Shown here: positions 1 to 5,080 of the stretch, piece by piece
Position numbering within the stretch: position 1 is the stretch's first letter
How the letters are laid out: every line of letters starts with the position of its first letter
Notes under the pieces: generated by a model
Told to the model about the DNA's origin: nothing
Database searches by the model: none
Seen by the model: only the letters and a program-made list of their open reading frames with translations
DNA from: Pseudomonadales bacterium
GTDB taxonomy: Bacteria > Pseudomonadota > Gammaproteobacteria > Pseudomonadales > UBA7239
Reading direction: 5' to 3'
Length of the DNA stretch: 5,080 nt
Assembly (NCBI GenBank): GCA_020443005.1
Contig: JAGRJA010000307.1
Span: 1 to 5,080 of the forward strand
Program-made: the position numbers and the translations under genes

Positions 1-1294
1 AGCCTGTTTCAAGTGTCTTTTCCGGATCACGACTGAAAGTCACTTTATGAGCAATTACACTGCGGTTTATCGCCAGCTGACGACGCGTTCTGCCATCATT
101 GGTGAACGCAAAAATAGGTACACCGAAAGGCCTGTTATTGGTTACATGATTTGCCATAATCCCGCGACGGGTAATAACCACAATACCGGCTGCACGCAAG
201 GACTCGGCCAGCTCTACTGCAGCCTCGGCCAGAAACTCCTTGTTGTCATTTTTCACCAGAAGCTCACTGAAATTGAGCCCTGGCACACACTCTGAAGCGC
301 GTGCGATCCGGTCAAGTGTTTCAACGCATTTTACAGGATACTTGCCGATGGTTGTCTCCCCTGACAACATAATGGCATCGACTTCTTCGTAAATAGCGTT
401 TGCGACATCCGTCACTTCTGCCCTTGTGGGTATCGGGTTATCAATCATCGATTCCAGCAAATGTGTCGCCACAATCACGCGCTTGCCCTGCTCGTGACAT
501 TTACGCACAATCATACGCTGAACATTGGGCAGATCTTCGATATTGATTTCCACCCCGAGATCACCGCGAGCCACCATTACGCCATCCGCCTCTTTGATAA
601 TGGCGTCTATATTACGCACGCCTTCCTGATCCTCGATTTTCGCAATCACCTTGGCCTTACCATTTTCCGAGCGGATCAACTCTCTCAATTCAATGATATC
701 TTTCGGCTCCCTTACAAATGACAGCGCAATAAAGTCAACACCCTGCTGTAATCCAAAAATGATATCCTCCTTGTCCTTGAGGGTAATTGACGGCAGATTG
801 ACACGAATACCCGGCAAATTGACATGGCGCTTGCTGCCCAGTGTGCCACCGTCAATGACCCGGCATTTCATGGCCCGATCTTCCTTTCCAAGCACTTCAA
901 GATTGATCAGGCCATTATCAACCGTAATCTTGTCACCTATCTTTACAGCGTCGATCAGATCCTGATAGTTGATGTGAAATGATGTATGCTCAACATCATC
1001 TGCTCTTACCGACACAGAAATCACATCACCTTTTTTGAGTTCAAGATCGCGCTGAAGATTTCCTGTTCTGATTTCCGGGCCCTGTGTATCGAGCAAAACC
1101 GGAACGGCATGCCCTTGCTTGTTGAGTGTTTTGATTGCCTTGATAACCTTGGAGTGAGAAGCATGATCGCCATGGGACATATTGATTCGCACAATATCCA
1201 TGCCAGCCTCAACCATCTGCTTCAACATATCAAAAGAATCCGTCACCGGGCCAATGGTACAAATAATTCGGGTTTTCCTGAATTTAAACGCCAT
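1..1294 (-). CDS. pyk: Pyruvate kinase, C-terminus cut by the window edge
   Basis: Cytosolic glycolytic enzyme that transfers phosphate from phosphoenolpyruvate to ADP, giving pyruvate and ATP. Reading the minus strand from the ATG at 1294 gives 431 codons without a stop; the frame leaves the window at base 1. Visible motifs: CTIGP (residues 12-16), RINMSHG (36-42), DTQGPEIRTG (69-78), the signature VIAKIEDQEGV (216-226) with catalytic Lys219 and metal ligand Glu221, ARGDLGVE (242-249) with metal ligand Asp245, and THLLESM (277-283). Asn38, Ser40, Asp69 and Thr70 match the potassium ligands of the family. Glu74 sits where rabbit muscle enzyme has Glu117, a residue associated with potassium-dependent enzymes, so potassium dependence is inferred. 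The B domain (about 79-170) is complete. Family members are usually about 470-480 residues, so some 40-50 C-terminal residues are missing from view. Bacteria can carry pykA and pykF paralogues; I do not assign one. The ribosome site before the ATG (CCCAGAG) is weak. It is transcribed divergently from pdxH. Confidence 0.97.
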   Translation of the reverse strand, partial: MAFKFRKTRIICTIGPVTDSFDMLKQMVEAGMDIVRINMSHGDHASHSKVIKAIKTLNKQGHAVPVLLDTQGPEIRTGNLQRDLELKKGDVISVSVRADDVEHTSFHINYQDLIDAVKIGDKITVDNGLINLEVLGKEDRAMKCRVIDGGTLGSKRHVNLPGIRVNLPSITLKDKEDIIFGLQQGVDFIALSFVREPKDIIELRELIRSENGKAKVIAKIEDQEGVRNIDAIIKEADGVMVARGDLGVEINIEDLPNVQRMIVRKCHEQGKRVIVATHLLESMIDNPIPTRAEVTDVANAIYEEVDAIMLSGETTIGKYPVKCVETLDRIARASECVPGLNFSELLVKNDNKEFLAEAAVELAESLRAAGIVVITRRGIMANHVTNNRPFGVPIFAFTNDGRTRRQLAINRSVIAHKVTFSRDPEKTLETG

Positions 1295-1328
1295 AATTTC
1301 TCTGGGAATTGCTTGAAAATGAGTAGCG

Positions 1329-1334
1329 ATTCTA
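1329..1334 (-). promoter_or_regulatory. Possible -10 element for pyk
   Basis: Read on the minus strand this is TAGAAT, close to the sigma-70 -10 consensus, about 35 bases before the pyk start codon. No good -35 hexamer lies at the right distance (TGGCAG, with 17 bases between, is the best). The hexamer overlaps a 6-base inverted repeat, GAGTAG (1321-1326) and CTACTC (1332-1337), with a 5-base loop. The assignment rests on position and one hexamer only. Confidence 0.25.
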
Positions 1335-1380
1335 CTCCTTCGCCCTTAAGCCTGCCATAACTGTTGCGGTTTTAAGTGAA

Positions 1381-1419
1381 ACAGCTGCCAAATCTGTCAG
1401 CTACAAAGCTGTCACTTTC
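1381..1419 (+). repeat. Short CTGYCA direct repeats upstream of pdxH
   Basis: Three copies of a 10-base element occur at 1381 (ACAGCTGCCA), 1390 (AAATCTGTCA) and 1405 (AAAGCTGTCA). The last two begin 15-base units that lie in direct tandem (1390-1404 and 1405-1419) and match at 12 of 15 positions. Another CTGCCA lies at 1352. CAGCT-ACAA-AGCTG (1398-1411) also forms a 5-base inverted repeat. The cluster ends about 15 bases before the candidate pdxH -10 element, where an operator or activator site would be expected. No known regulator motif was recognised. Confidence 0.35.
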
Positions 1420-1431
1420 CGTTGCCGCCAA

Positions 1432-1440
1432 TGCTAGAAT
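1432..1440 (+). promoter_or_regulatory. Extended -10 promoter candidate for pdxH
   Basis: TGCTAGAAT is an extended -10 element (TGn followed by TAGAAT), one base away from TATAAT. Extended -10 promoters can work with a poor -35, and the -35 here is poor (TCACTT at 1412-1417 with 17-base spacing). Transcription would start near 1447, leaving a leader of about 20 bases before the pdxH ATG at 1467. Confidence 0.5.
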
Positions 1441-1466
1441 TGCGCTTTGTTTTTCAGAAGATGATT

Positions 1467-2105
1467 ATGGATATCAGCCAACTCAGAAGAGAGTATGTAA
1501 GCTCGGGTTTGCGCCGTTCAGACCTTGACGAGAACCCTTTCCTGCAATTTGAGCGCTGGTTCAAGGAAGCCATTGATGCCAATCTGCAAGACCCGAATGC
1601 CATGTGTCTGGCAACAGCAGATAAACGAGGCCGGGTTTCCCAAAGAATTGTACTGCTCAAAAATCTCGACCAGTTCGGCTTCATCTTCTACACCAACACA
1701 GAAAGTCGCAAGGCCCAGGATATCGCCAGCAACCCGCAAGTCAGTCTGCACTTCGCCTGGCTGGCATTTAATCGTCAGGTTAAAATACAGGGCAAGGCTC
1801 AAAAAATACCTTCAAGGGAAACACTTAAGTATTTTTTATCGCGGCCGCGTGATAGTCAGATAGCCGCCTGGTGCTCATCGCAAAGCAGCACGATTGATTC
1901 CAGACAAATTCTGGAAAGCAAATTTTTTGAAATGAAACAGAAATTTGCCAACGGCGATATACCCTTACCCTCTTTCTGGAGCGGTTATAAGGTCATCCCT
2001 GAAACGATCGAATTCTGGCAGGGCCGGGAAAATCGTTTGCATGATCGTTTCATGTATCGTCGAACTGGCAACGACAACTGGGAGATACAACGGCTGGCAC
2101 CATAA
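1467..2105 (+). CDS. pdxH: Pyridoxamine/pyridoxine 5'-phosphate oxidase
   Basis: FMN-dependent cytosolic enzyme that oxidises pyridoxamine 5'-phosphate or pyridoxine 5'-phosphate to pyridoxal 5'-phosphate with O2, the last step of B6 synthesis and salvage. The 212-residue product aligns with E. coli PdxH (218 residues) along its whole length, with a constant offset of 7. The opening SQLRREY matches the family start. FMN-binding stretches are QRIVLLK (59-65), YTNTESRK (75-82) and QSS (139-141). Substrate-phosphate residues correspond to Lys65, Tyr122, Arg126 and Ser130. The signature IEFWQGRENRLHDR (181-194) holds Arg190 and His192, equivalent to E. coli Arg197 and His199, and the protein ends RLAP as in E. 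coli. I chose the ATG at 1467 because AGAAG (1456-1460) lies 6 bases before it; the ATG at 1461 touches that site, and the frame's first ATG at 1422 lies upstream of the likely promoter. Apparently monocistronic; converges with the next gene. Confidence 0.97.
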   Translation: MDISQLRREYVSSGLRRSDLDENPFLQFERWFKEAIDANLQDPNAMCLATADKRGRVSQRIVLLKNLDQFGFIFYTNTESRKAQDIASNPQVSLHFAWLAFNRQVKIQGKAQKIPSRETLKYFLSRPRDSQIAAWCSSQSSTIDSRQILESKFFEMKQKFANGDIPLPSFWSGYKVIPETIEFWQGRENRLHDRFMYRRTGNDNWEIQRLAP

Positions 2106-2109
2106 ATCT

Positions 2110-2859
2110 TCAGGGCAAAGCCAGCTTTCGGAGGGAAAAATTCAATCGCCTCCTGCTAATGCGCCTATCCTTCATAACAAGCTGACCAAGCGTCAGTCTG
2201 AACTGCGCCCGATCAATATTGCGTCTGGATAATACCGCCACCCTGTTTTCATAAGCAGGGTGAGAAAAGACGCAGGCCTGTACAAAACACCTCTTTTTTA
2301 CCTTTAATAGCGCACTTTCGTTGAGGGTTTTCCGGCAATCAAAGTTCACAACCAGCAAGCCCTTTTTGCCAAGGTGTTTCTCCAACAAGCTATACCAGTC
2401 GTCATTGAAATCAATCGCCCGTCTGGGCTGGGCATCAATATCCATAAAGAGATCATCAATAATCAGATCAAAAGGCGCGCCCTTGTAGTCAGACAGCCAG
2501 CTACCGGCATCAGCCTGGTGAACTTCAAGATTGTTTTGCGGAACCTTGAAAAACCGCTTTGATATTTCAATGGCCCAGGGATCAAGCTCAACGGCTGTTA
2601 TCTGCCGTGGTCCGGCAAGTGCATAAAGATGGTGGATAACGGCCCCACCCCCCATGCCCAATAACAAAACCCGCTTGACTTCCCCGGGTTTAAAAAACAG
2701 CGCCGGCAAGGAGAGCAAATCCCAAATGTTGCCACTTAACAAATGCCGGGGGTTATATTGGGTGTGGAAAACACCTCCCTTATAAAACCGGATACTTTCA
2801 CCAGCCTTTCTGATTTCATAAAGGCTTTCCGGAGTGGATTTTTGCCAGATTGTGGCCAT
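2110..2859 (-). CDS. Spermidine synthase-like SAM-dependent methyltransferase-fold protein
   Basis: A 249-residue soluble protein with a Rossmann SAM-binding core. Motif I is VLLLGMGGGAV (64-74), the acidic residue that ends the second strand is Glu91 in AVELD (89-93), Asp117 fits the adenine-contact position, and FDLIIDDLF (130-138) is the strand-4 motif. The short N-terminal part (about 13-45, with YKGGVFHTQYN) resembles the beta region that precedes the core in polyamine aminopropyltransferases. Those enzymes usually have GGGDGG and an acidic YDxIIxDSxDP loop; here these are GMGGGAV and DDLFMD, so putrescine aminopropyltransferase activity is doubtful. The C-terminal 25 residues are rich in Arg and Lys. 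Such proteins are often annotated as spermidine synthase or class I methyltransferase; the substrate is unknown. The start is supported by AAGGGAGAG on the minus strand (2862-2870). Its stop lies 4 bases from the pdxH stop, and it is divergent from the transporter gene. Confidence 0.85.
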   Translation of the reverse strand: MATIWQKSTPESLYEIRKAGESIRFYKGGVFHTQYNPRHLLSGNIWDLLSLPALFFKPGEVKRVLLLGMGGGAVIHHLYALAGPRQITAVELDPWAIEISKRFFKVPQNNLEVHQADAGSWLSDYKGAPFDLIIDDLFMDIDAQPRRAIDFNDDWYSLLEKHLGKKGLLVVNFDCRKTLNESALLKVKKRCFVQACVFSHPAYENRVAVLSRRNIDRAQFRLTLGQLVMKDRRISRRRLNFSLRKLALP

Positions 2860-2861
2860 TT

Positions 2862-2870
2862 CTCTCCCTT
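2862..2870 (-). promoter_or_regulatory. Ribosome binding site of the spermidine synthase-like gene
   Basis: On the minus strand the sequence is AAGGGAGAG followed by AA and the ATG at 2859. Its GGAG core lies 4 bases from the start codon. It is the best Shine-Dalgarno site on this strand in the window and fixes the start at 2859. Confidence 0.7.
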
Positions 2871-2939
2871 GATGACACCAAAGCTTAGATTCTTGACGCA
2901 GTTTAAAGGATAATCGTCTTTGCTTTCAGGGCATTCCCA

Positions 2940-3680
2940 ATGATTTATCTCTTTGTTTTTCTGTCAGGTGCACTGGCATGGTTTTTCAGCACACTGGTTA
3001 CCGGTGGAGCAGCCACACTGCTACTACCGGTTCTTGGGCTGGTTCTCGGCGCACAACTTGTCCCTCCCGTGTTAACCGTTGCCAGTCTGATAGCCAACCC
3101 ATCCCGGGTCGCGCTGTTCTCCGCTCATGTCGACTGGCACATCCTGCGTTACCTGCTTCCCGGCACCCTGATCGGTGCTGTTTCGGGTGGCTGGGCATTT
3201 ACCCTGTTGGAAGCCCGCTGGCTTGAACTGCTGGTCGGACTTTTTCTGGTTTCCACCGTCCTCCAGTACAGGTTCAACCAATCTGCCAGGCCTTTCACGA
3301 TGAAAACCGTCTGGTTTTTTCCTCTCGGGCTTGTCGTCGCCGGTATTTCGGGCGTGATTGGCGCCGTCGGGCCGGTATTCAACCCGTTTTTTCTCAACCA
3401 CGGTACTAGCAAGGAAGCCCTGGTCGCCACCAAGTCTGTCAACAGCCTTGCCATGCAGGTCTTCAAATTAATGACTTATGGCTCACTGGGTATCATCAAT
3501 ACACGCATTCTGGGCTGGGGTGTATTACTGGGCCTTGGCGCGGTCTGCGGTATTTTTCTCGCCAGAAAACACCTTGTCGACATGAGTGATGACAGGTTTC
3601 GTCAACTGCTTTACTGGTTTATGCCGGCAAGCGGGCTCCTGATGTTGTGGAAGTCGGCCCAAAGCTTTTTTTCTGGCTGA
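2940..3680 (+). CDS. TauE/SafE (TSUP) family membrane transporter
   Basis: A 246-residue, very hydrophobic inner-membrane protein. Hydrophobic segments lie near residues 2-19, 24-40, 41-60, 68-90, 92-109, 122-150, 165-182, 188-207 and 222-240, fitting the seven to nine helices usual for the family. The two halves each carry the family-type motif: GGAATLLLPVLGL (22-34) followed by VASLIANPSR (47-56), and GAVGPVFNPFFL (141-152) followed by ATKSVNSLAMQVFK (163-176). This internal duplication is typical of TSUP proteins. Characterised relatives export sulfite, sulfoacetate or other organosulfur anions. Nothing nearby points to sulfur metabolism, so the substrate is unassigned. The ATG at 2940 is preceded by AGGG (2928-2931) at 8 bases and begins directly with a membrane helix. 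The 80-base gap to the divergent gene must hold both promoters. No clear terminator follows the gene. Confidence 0.9.
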   Translation: MIYLFVFLSGALAWFFSTLVTGGAATLLLPVLGLVLGAQLVPPVLTVASLIANPSRVALFSAHVDWHILRYLLPGTLIGAVSGGWAFTLLEARWLELLVGLFLVSTVLQYRFNQSARPFTMKTVWFFPLGLVVAGISGVIGAVGPVFNPFFLNHGTSKEALVATKSVNSLAMQVFKLMTYGSLGIINTRILGWGVLLGLGAVCGIFLARKHLVDMSDDRFRQLLYWFMPASGLLMLWKSAQSFFSG

Positions 3681-3751
3681 TAAAATAACTTTTCACAACA
3701 CATCGCAAGCCGGAAACCCGTATTTAAAAGCACGCAAGTATATCCCCCGAA

Positions 3752-3779
3752 TTGACTCCTATCATTTTATCTCCATAAT
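3752..3779 (+). promoter_or_regulatory. Sigma-70-type promoter for the flavoprotein gene
   Basis: TTGACT (3752-3757) and CATAAT (3774-3779) are separated by 16 bases; each differs from consensus by one base. Transcription would start near 3786, giving a leader of about 34 bases. This is the clearest two-part promoter in the window and suggests that the flavoprotein gene is transcribed independently of the transporter gene upstream. Confidence 0.6.
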
Positions 3780-3808
3780 CTAGCCCATCAATTTTTATCA
3801 CTACTACA

Positions 3809-3813
3809 TGAGG
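3809..3813 (+). promoter_or_regulatory. Ribosome binding site that sets the flavoprotein start
   Basis: TGAGG lies 6 bases before the ATG at 3820, an ideal distance. An in-frame ATG at 3808 overlaps this site and has no ribosome site of its own, so translation most likely begins at 3820 and the protein starts MQTEL. Confidence 0.75.
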
Positions 3814-3819
3814 CAAACT

Positions 3820-4944
3820 ATGCAAACTGAACTCTGCAAAAAACTGGGTATTGACCTTCCCATTTTCGCCTTCACTCACTGTCGCGATGTTGTCGTTGAA
3901 GTGAGTAAAGCGGGCGGCATTGGTGTTTTGGGTGCTGTGGGTTTCACCCCGGAGCAACTGAAGCAGGAACTCGACTGGATCGATGATCACATTGGCGATC
4001 ATATCTATGGCGTGGATATTGTTATCCCCCAGAAATACGAAGGTATGGGCGAAATGGACCCGGCAAAACTGGAAGAAATGCTGCAGGCCATGGTTCCCCA
4101 AGAGCATCACGATTTTGCTGCGAAACTGCTGGCAGATCACGGTGTACCCGAATGGCCTGACAAGGATGACAAGATGGGGCTTTTGGGCTGGAACGAAGCC
4201 ATTGCCACCCTGCTCGTTGATGAATCCCTTAAACGCCCGAAATGCCGCCTGATTGCAAACGCGCTGGGCACACCGCCCGCCGATATTATCAAGCGTATCC
4301 AGGATTCAGGGCGTCTGGTTGGTGCACTGTGCGGCAAGGTCAAACAGGCCAAACAGCACAAAAACGCCGGGCTTGATTTCATCATTGCCCAAGGTACCGA
4401 GGGCGGTGGCCACACGGGTGAAGTGGGTTCCATGGTACTGTGGCCACAGATCATCGATGCGGTGGGCGATACGCCAGTGCTGGCGGCAGGCGGTATCGGA
4501 AGCGGTCGTGCCATGCTTGCTGCAATGGCGCTGGGCGCACAGGGCGTATGGACTGGTTCACTATGGCTGGCTGTTGAAGAAGCGGAAGCGGAACCCGCGC
4601 AAAAGCAATCCTACTTTGACGCAACGGAAGAAGACACGGTTCGCTCACGATCATGGACAGGCAAGCCCTGTCGTATGCTCAAAAACGACTGGACAGAAGC
4701 GTGGGCAACTGAAGGTAACCCCGAACCTCTCGGCATGCCTTTACAAGGTCTGGTCACTGCAGATGCCATTCGCCGCACCCACAAATATGCAGCCGTTGGT
4801 GAGTGCCAGAAAGTGGCATTTAATCCGGTTGGTCAGGTAGTCGGCCAGATCAATGAAGTTGAGTCGTGTCGCGACCTGATTTTCCGTCTGCTTAACGAAT
4901 ATGTCGAGGCACTCGAAAAAGTAAATGCCCTGATGCCGGAATAA
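3820..4944 (+). CDS. Nitronate monooxygenase family flavoprotein (2-nitropropane dioxygenase-like)
   Basis: A 374-residue predicted FMN-binding TIM-barrel protein of the NMO/2-nitropropane dioxygenase family; characterised members oxidise alkyl nitronates to carbonyl compounds and nitrite, while others are NADH:quinone reductases or enoyl reductase-like. AQGTEGGGHTG (190-200) carries His198, the position of the catalytic histidine in the family's GxEAGGH motif. AAGGIGSGR (222-230) and GAQGVWTGSLWL (239-250) match the FMN phosphate-binding loops. SKAGGIGVLGA (29-39) matches the N-terminal strand-loop, but the preceding loop reads IFAFTHCRD where the family usually has an APM-x-G type motif. 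A mostly helical, charged stretch (about 71-137) separates the early barrel strands and makes the protein longer than the roughly 330 residues of PA1024-type members. No signal peptide or membrane segment is seen. The gene has its own promoter and terminator. The family is firm; the true substrate is not known. Confidence 0.88.
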   Translation: MQTELCKKLGIDLPIFAFTHCRDVVVEVSKAGGIGVLGAVGFTPEQLKQELDWIDDHIGDHIYGVDIVIPQKYEGMGEMDPAKLEEMLQAMVPQEHHDFAAKLLADHGVPEWPDKDDKMGLLGWNEAIATLLVDESLKRPKCRLIANALGTPPADIIKRIQDSGRLVGALCGKVKQAKQHKNAGLDFIIAQGTEGGGHTGEVGSMVLWPQIIDAVGDTPVLAAGGIGSGRAMLAAMALGAQGVWTGSLWLAVEEAEAEPAQKQSYFDATEEDTVRSRSWTGKPCRMLKNDWTEAWATEGNPEPLGMPLQGLVTADAIRRTHKYAAVGECQKVAFNPVGQVVGQINEVESCRDLIFRLLNEYVEALEKVNALMPE

Positions 4945-4956
4945 GATACGCCCATC

Positions 4957-4990
4957 AATAAAAAACCCCGCTAATGCGGGGTTTTTTATT
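4957..4990 (+). terminator. Bidirectional rho-independent terminator
   Basis: AATAAAAAACCCCGC (4957-4971) and GCGGGGTTTTTTATT (4976-4990) form a perfect 15-base stem around the loop TAAT. The GC part (CCCCGC/GCGGGG) is followed by six T residues on the plus strand, and the A run before the stem gives the same U tract on the minus strand. It lies 12 bases after the flavoprotein stop and 27 bases after the end of the opposing gene, so it probably ends both transcripts. Confidence 0.93.
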
Positions 4991-5017
4991 GTCTGTGAAA
5001 CTAAAAACGGTCAACAA

Positions 5018-5080
5018 TCAGAGCTTACTGGAGTTCTCTGCCAGATAGCTGGCAACACCGTCCGGTGAAGCAGTCATACC
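5018..5080 (-). CDS. C-terminal end of an unidentified gene
   Basis: The minus-strand frame entering from the right edge gives 20 codons, GMTASPDGVASYLAENSSKL, followed by TGA at 5020-5018. The stop sits 27 bases before a terminator able to work in this direction, which supports a real gene end. The visible ATG is probably internal, because no ribosome site can be seen within the window. Twenty residues are too few to identify a family; I do not recognise the product. An alternative is that the frame is open by chance. Confidence 0.5.
   Translation of the reverse strand, partial: GMTASPDGVASYLAENSSKL

Noticed and set aside
986..1360. A 124-codon plus-strand open frame, and other plus-strand frames across 47-965
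   Set aside because: They lie opposite pyruvate kinase, whose conserved motifs run continuously on the minus strand; the peptides resemble no family.
1422..1466. N-terminal extension of PdxH from the ATG at 1422
   Set aside because: The 15 extra residues have no counterpart in E. coli PdxH and would be encoded upstream of the likely transcription start; the ATG at 1467 has a properly spaced ribosome site.
2893..2914. TTGACG (2893-2898) and GATAAT (2909-2914) upstream of the TSUP gene, as a promoter
   Set aside because: The hexamers are good singly, but only 10 bases separate them, too few for a sigma-70 promoter. GATAAT alone may serve as a -10, but no -35 fits well.
2929..2938. GGG-CATT-CCC dyad just before the TSUP start codon, as an operator
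   Set aside because: Three base pairs around a four-base centre are too short to mean anything; the AGGG is better explained as the ribosome site.
3724..4140. A 138-codon minus-strand open frame opposite the start of the flavoprotein gene
   Set aside because: It is antisense to a well-supported coding region, has no recognisable domain, and begins inside that gene without a convincing ribosome site.
1..5080. A defence system, mobile element, CRISPR array or other novel system
   Set aside because: All genes with recognisable families are metabolic or transport genes, no terminal inverted repeats or spaced repeat arrays are visible, and no sharp change of composition is apparent by eye.

Overview
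This window looks like ordinary chromosomal DNA from a gammaproteobacterium of moderate GC content. The PdxH protein is close to the enterobacterial form along its whole length, and the gene spacing and Shine-Dalgarno sites fit that group. I cannot name the genus. I see no insertion sequence, phage gene, CRISPR array, tRNA or rRNA, and no stretch over 300 bases without a gene.

Layout from left to right: (1) the first 431 codons of pyruvate kinase (pyk) on the minus strand, with its C-terminus beyond the left edge; (2) a 172-base divergent region with a likely extended -10 promoter for pdxH and a small cluster of CTGYCA repeats; (3) pdxH, pyridoxamine/pyridoxine 5'-phosphate oxidase, on the plus strand; (4) a minus-strand SAM-binding protein of the spermidine synthase/methyltransferase fold, convergent with pdxH with 4 bases between the stop codons; (5) a plus-strand TauE/SafE (TSUP) membrane transporter, divergent from gene 4; (6) a plus-strand nitronate monooxygenase-family flavoprotein with its own promoter and a strong terminator; (7) the last 20 codons of an unidentified minus-strand gene, which converges on the same, apparently bidirectional, terminator.

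The genes do not form an obvious pathway. Pyruvate kinase and PdxH are housekeeping enzymes of glycolysis and vitamin B6 salvage. The other three complete genes are accessory or general-metabolism genes without an assigned substrate. Almost every gene stands alone: adjacent genes are divergent or convergent, except the transporter and the flavoprotein, which share a strand but are separated by 139 bases containing a promoter-like sequence. I did not find a new biological system here. The points most worth checking are the spermidine synthase-like protein without the usual aminopropyltransferase acidic loop, the unusual N-terminal loop and long insertion of the flavoprotein, and the repeats upstream of pdxH.
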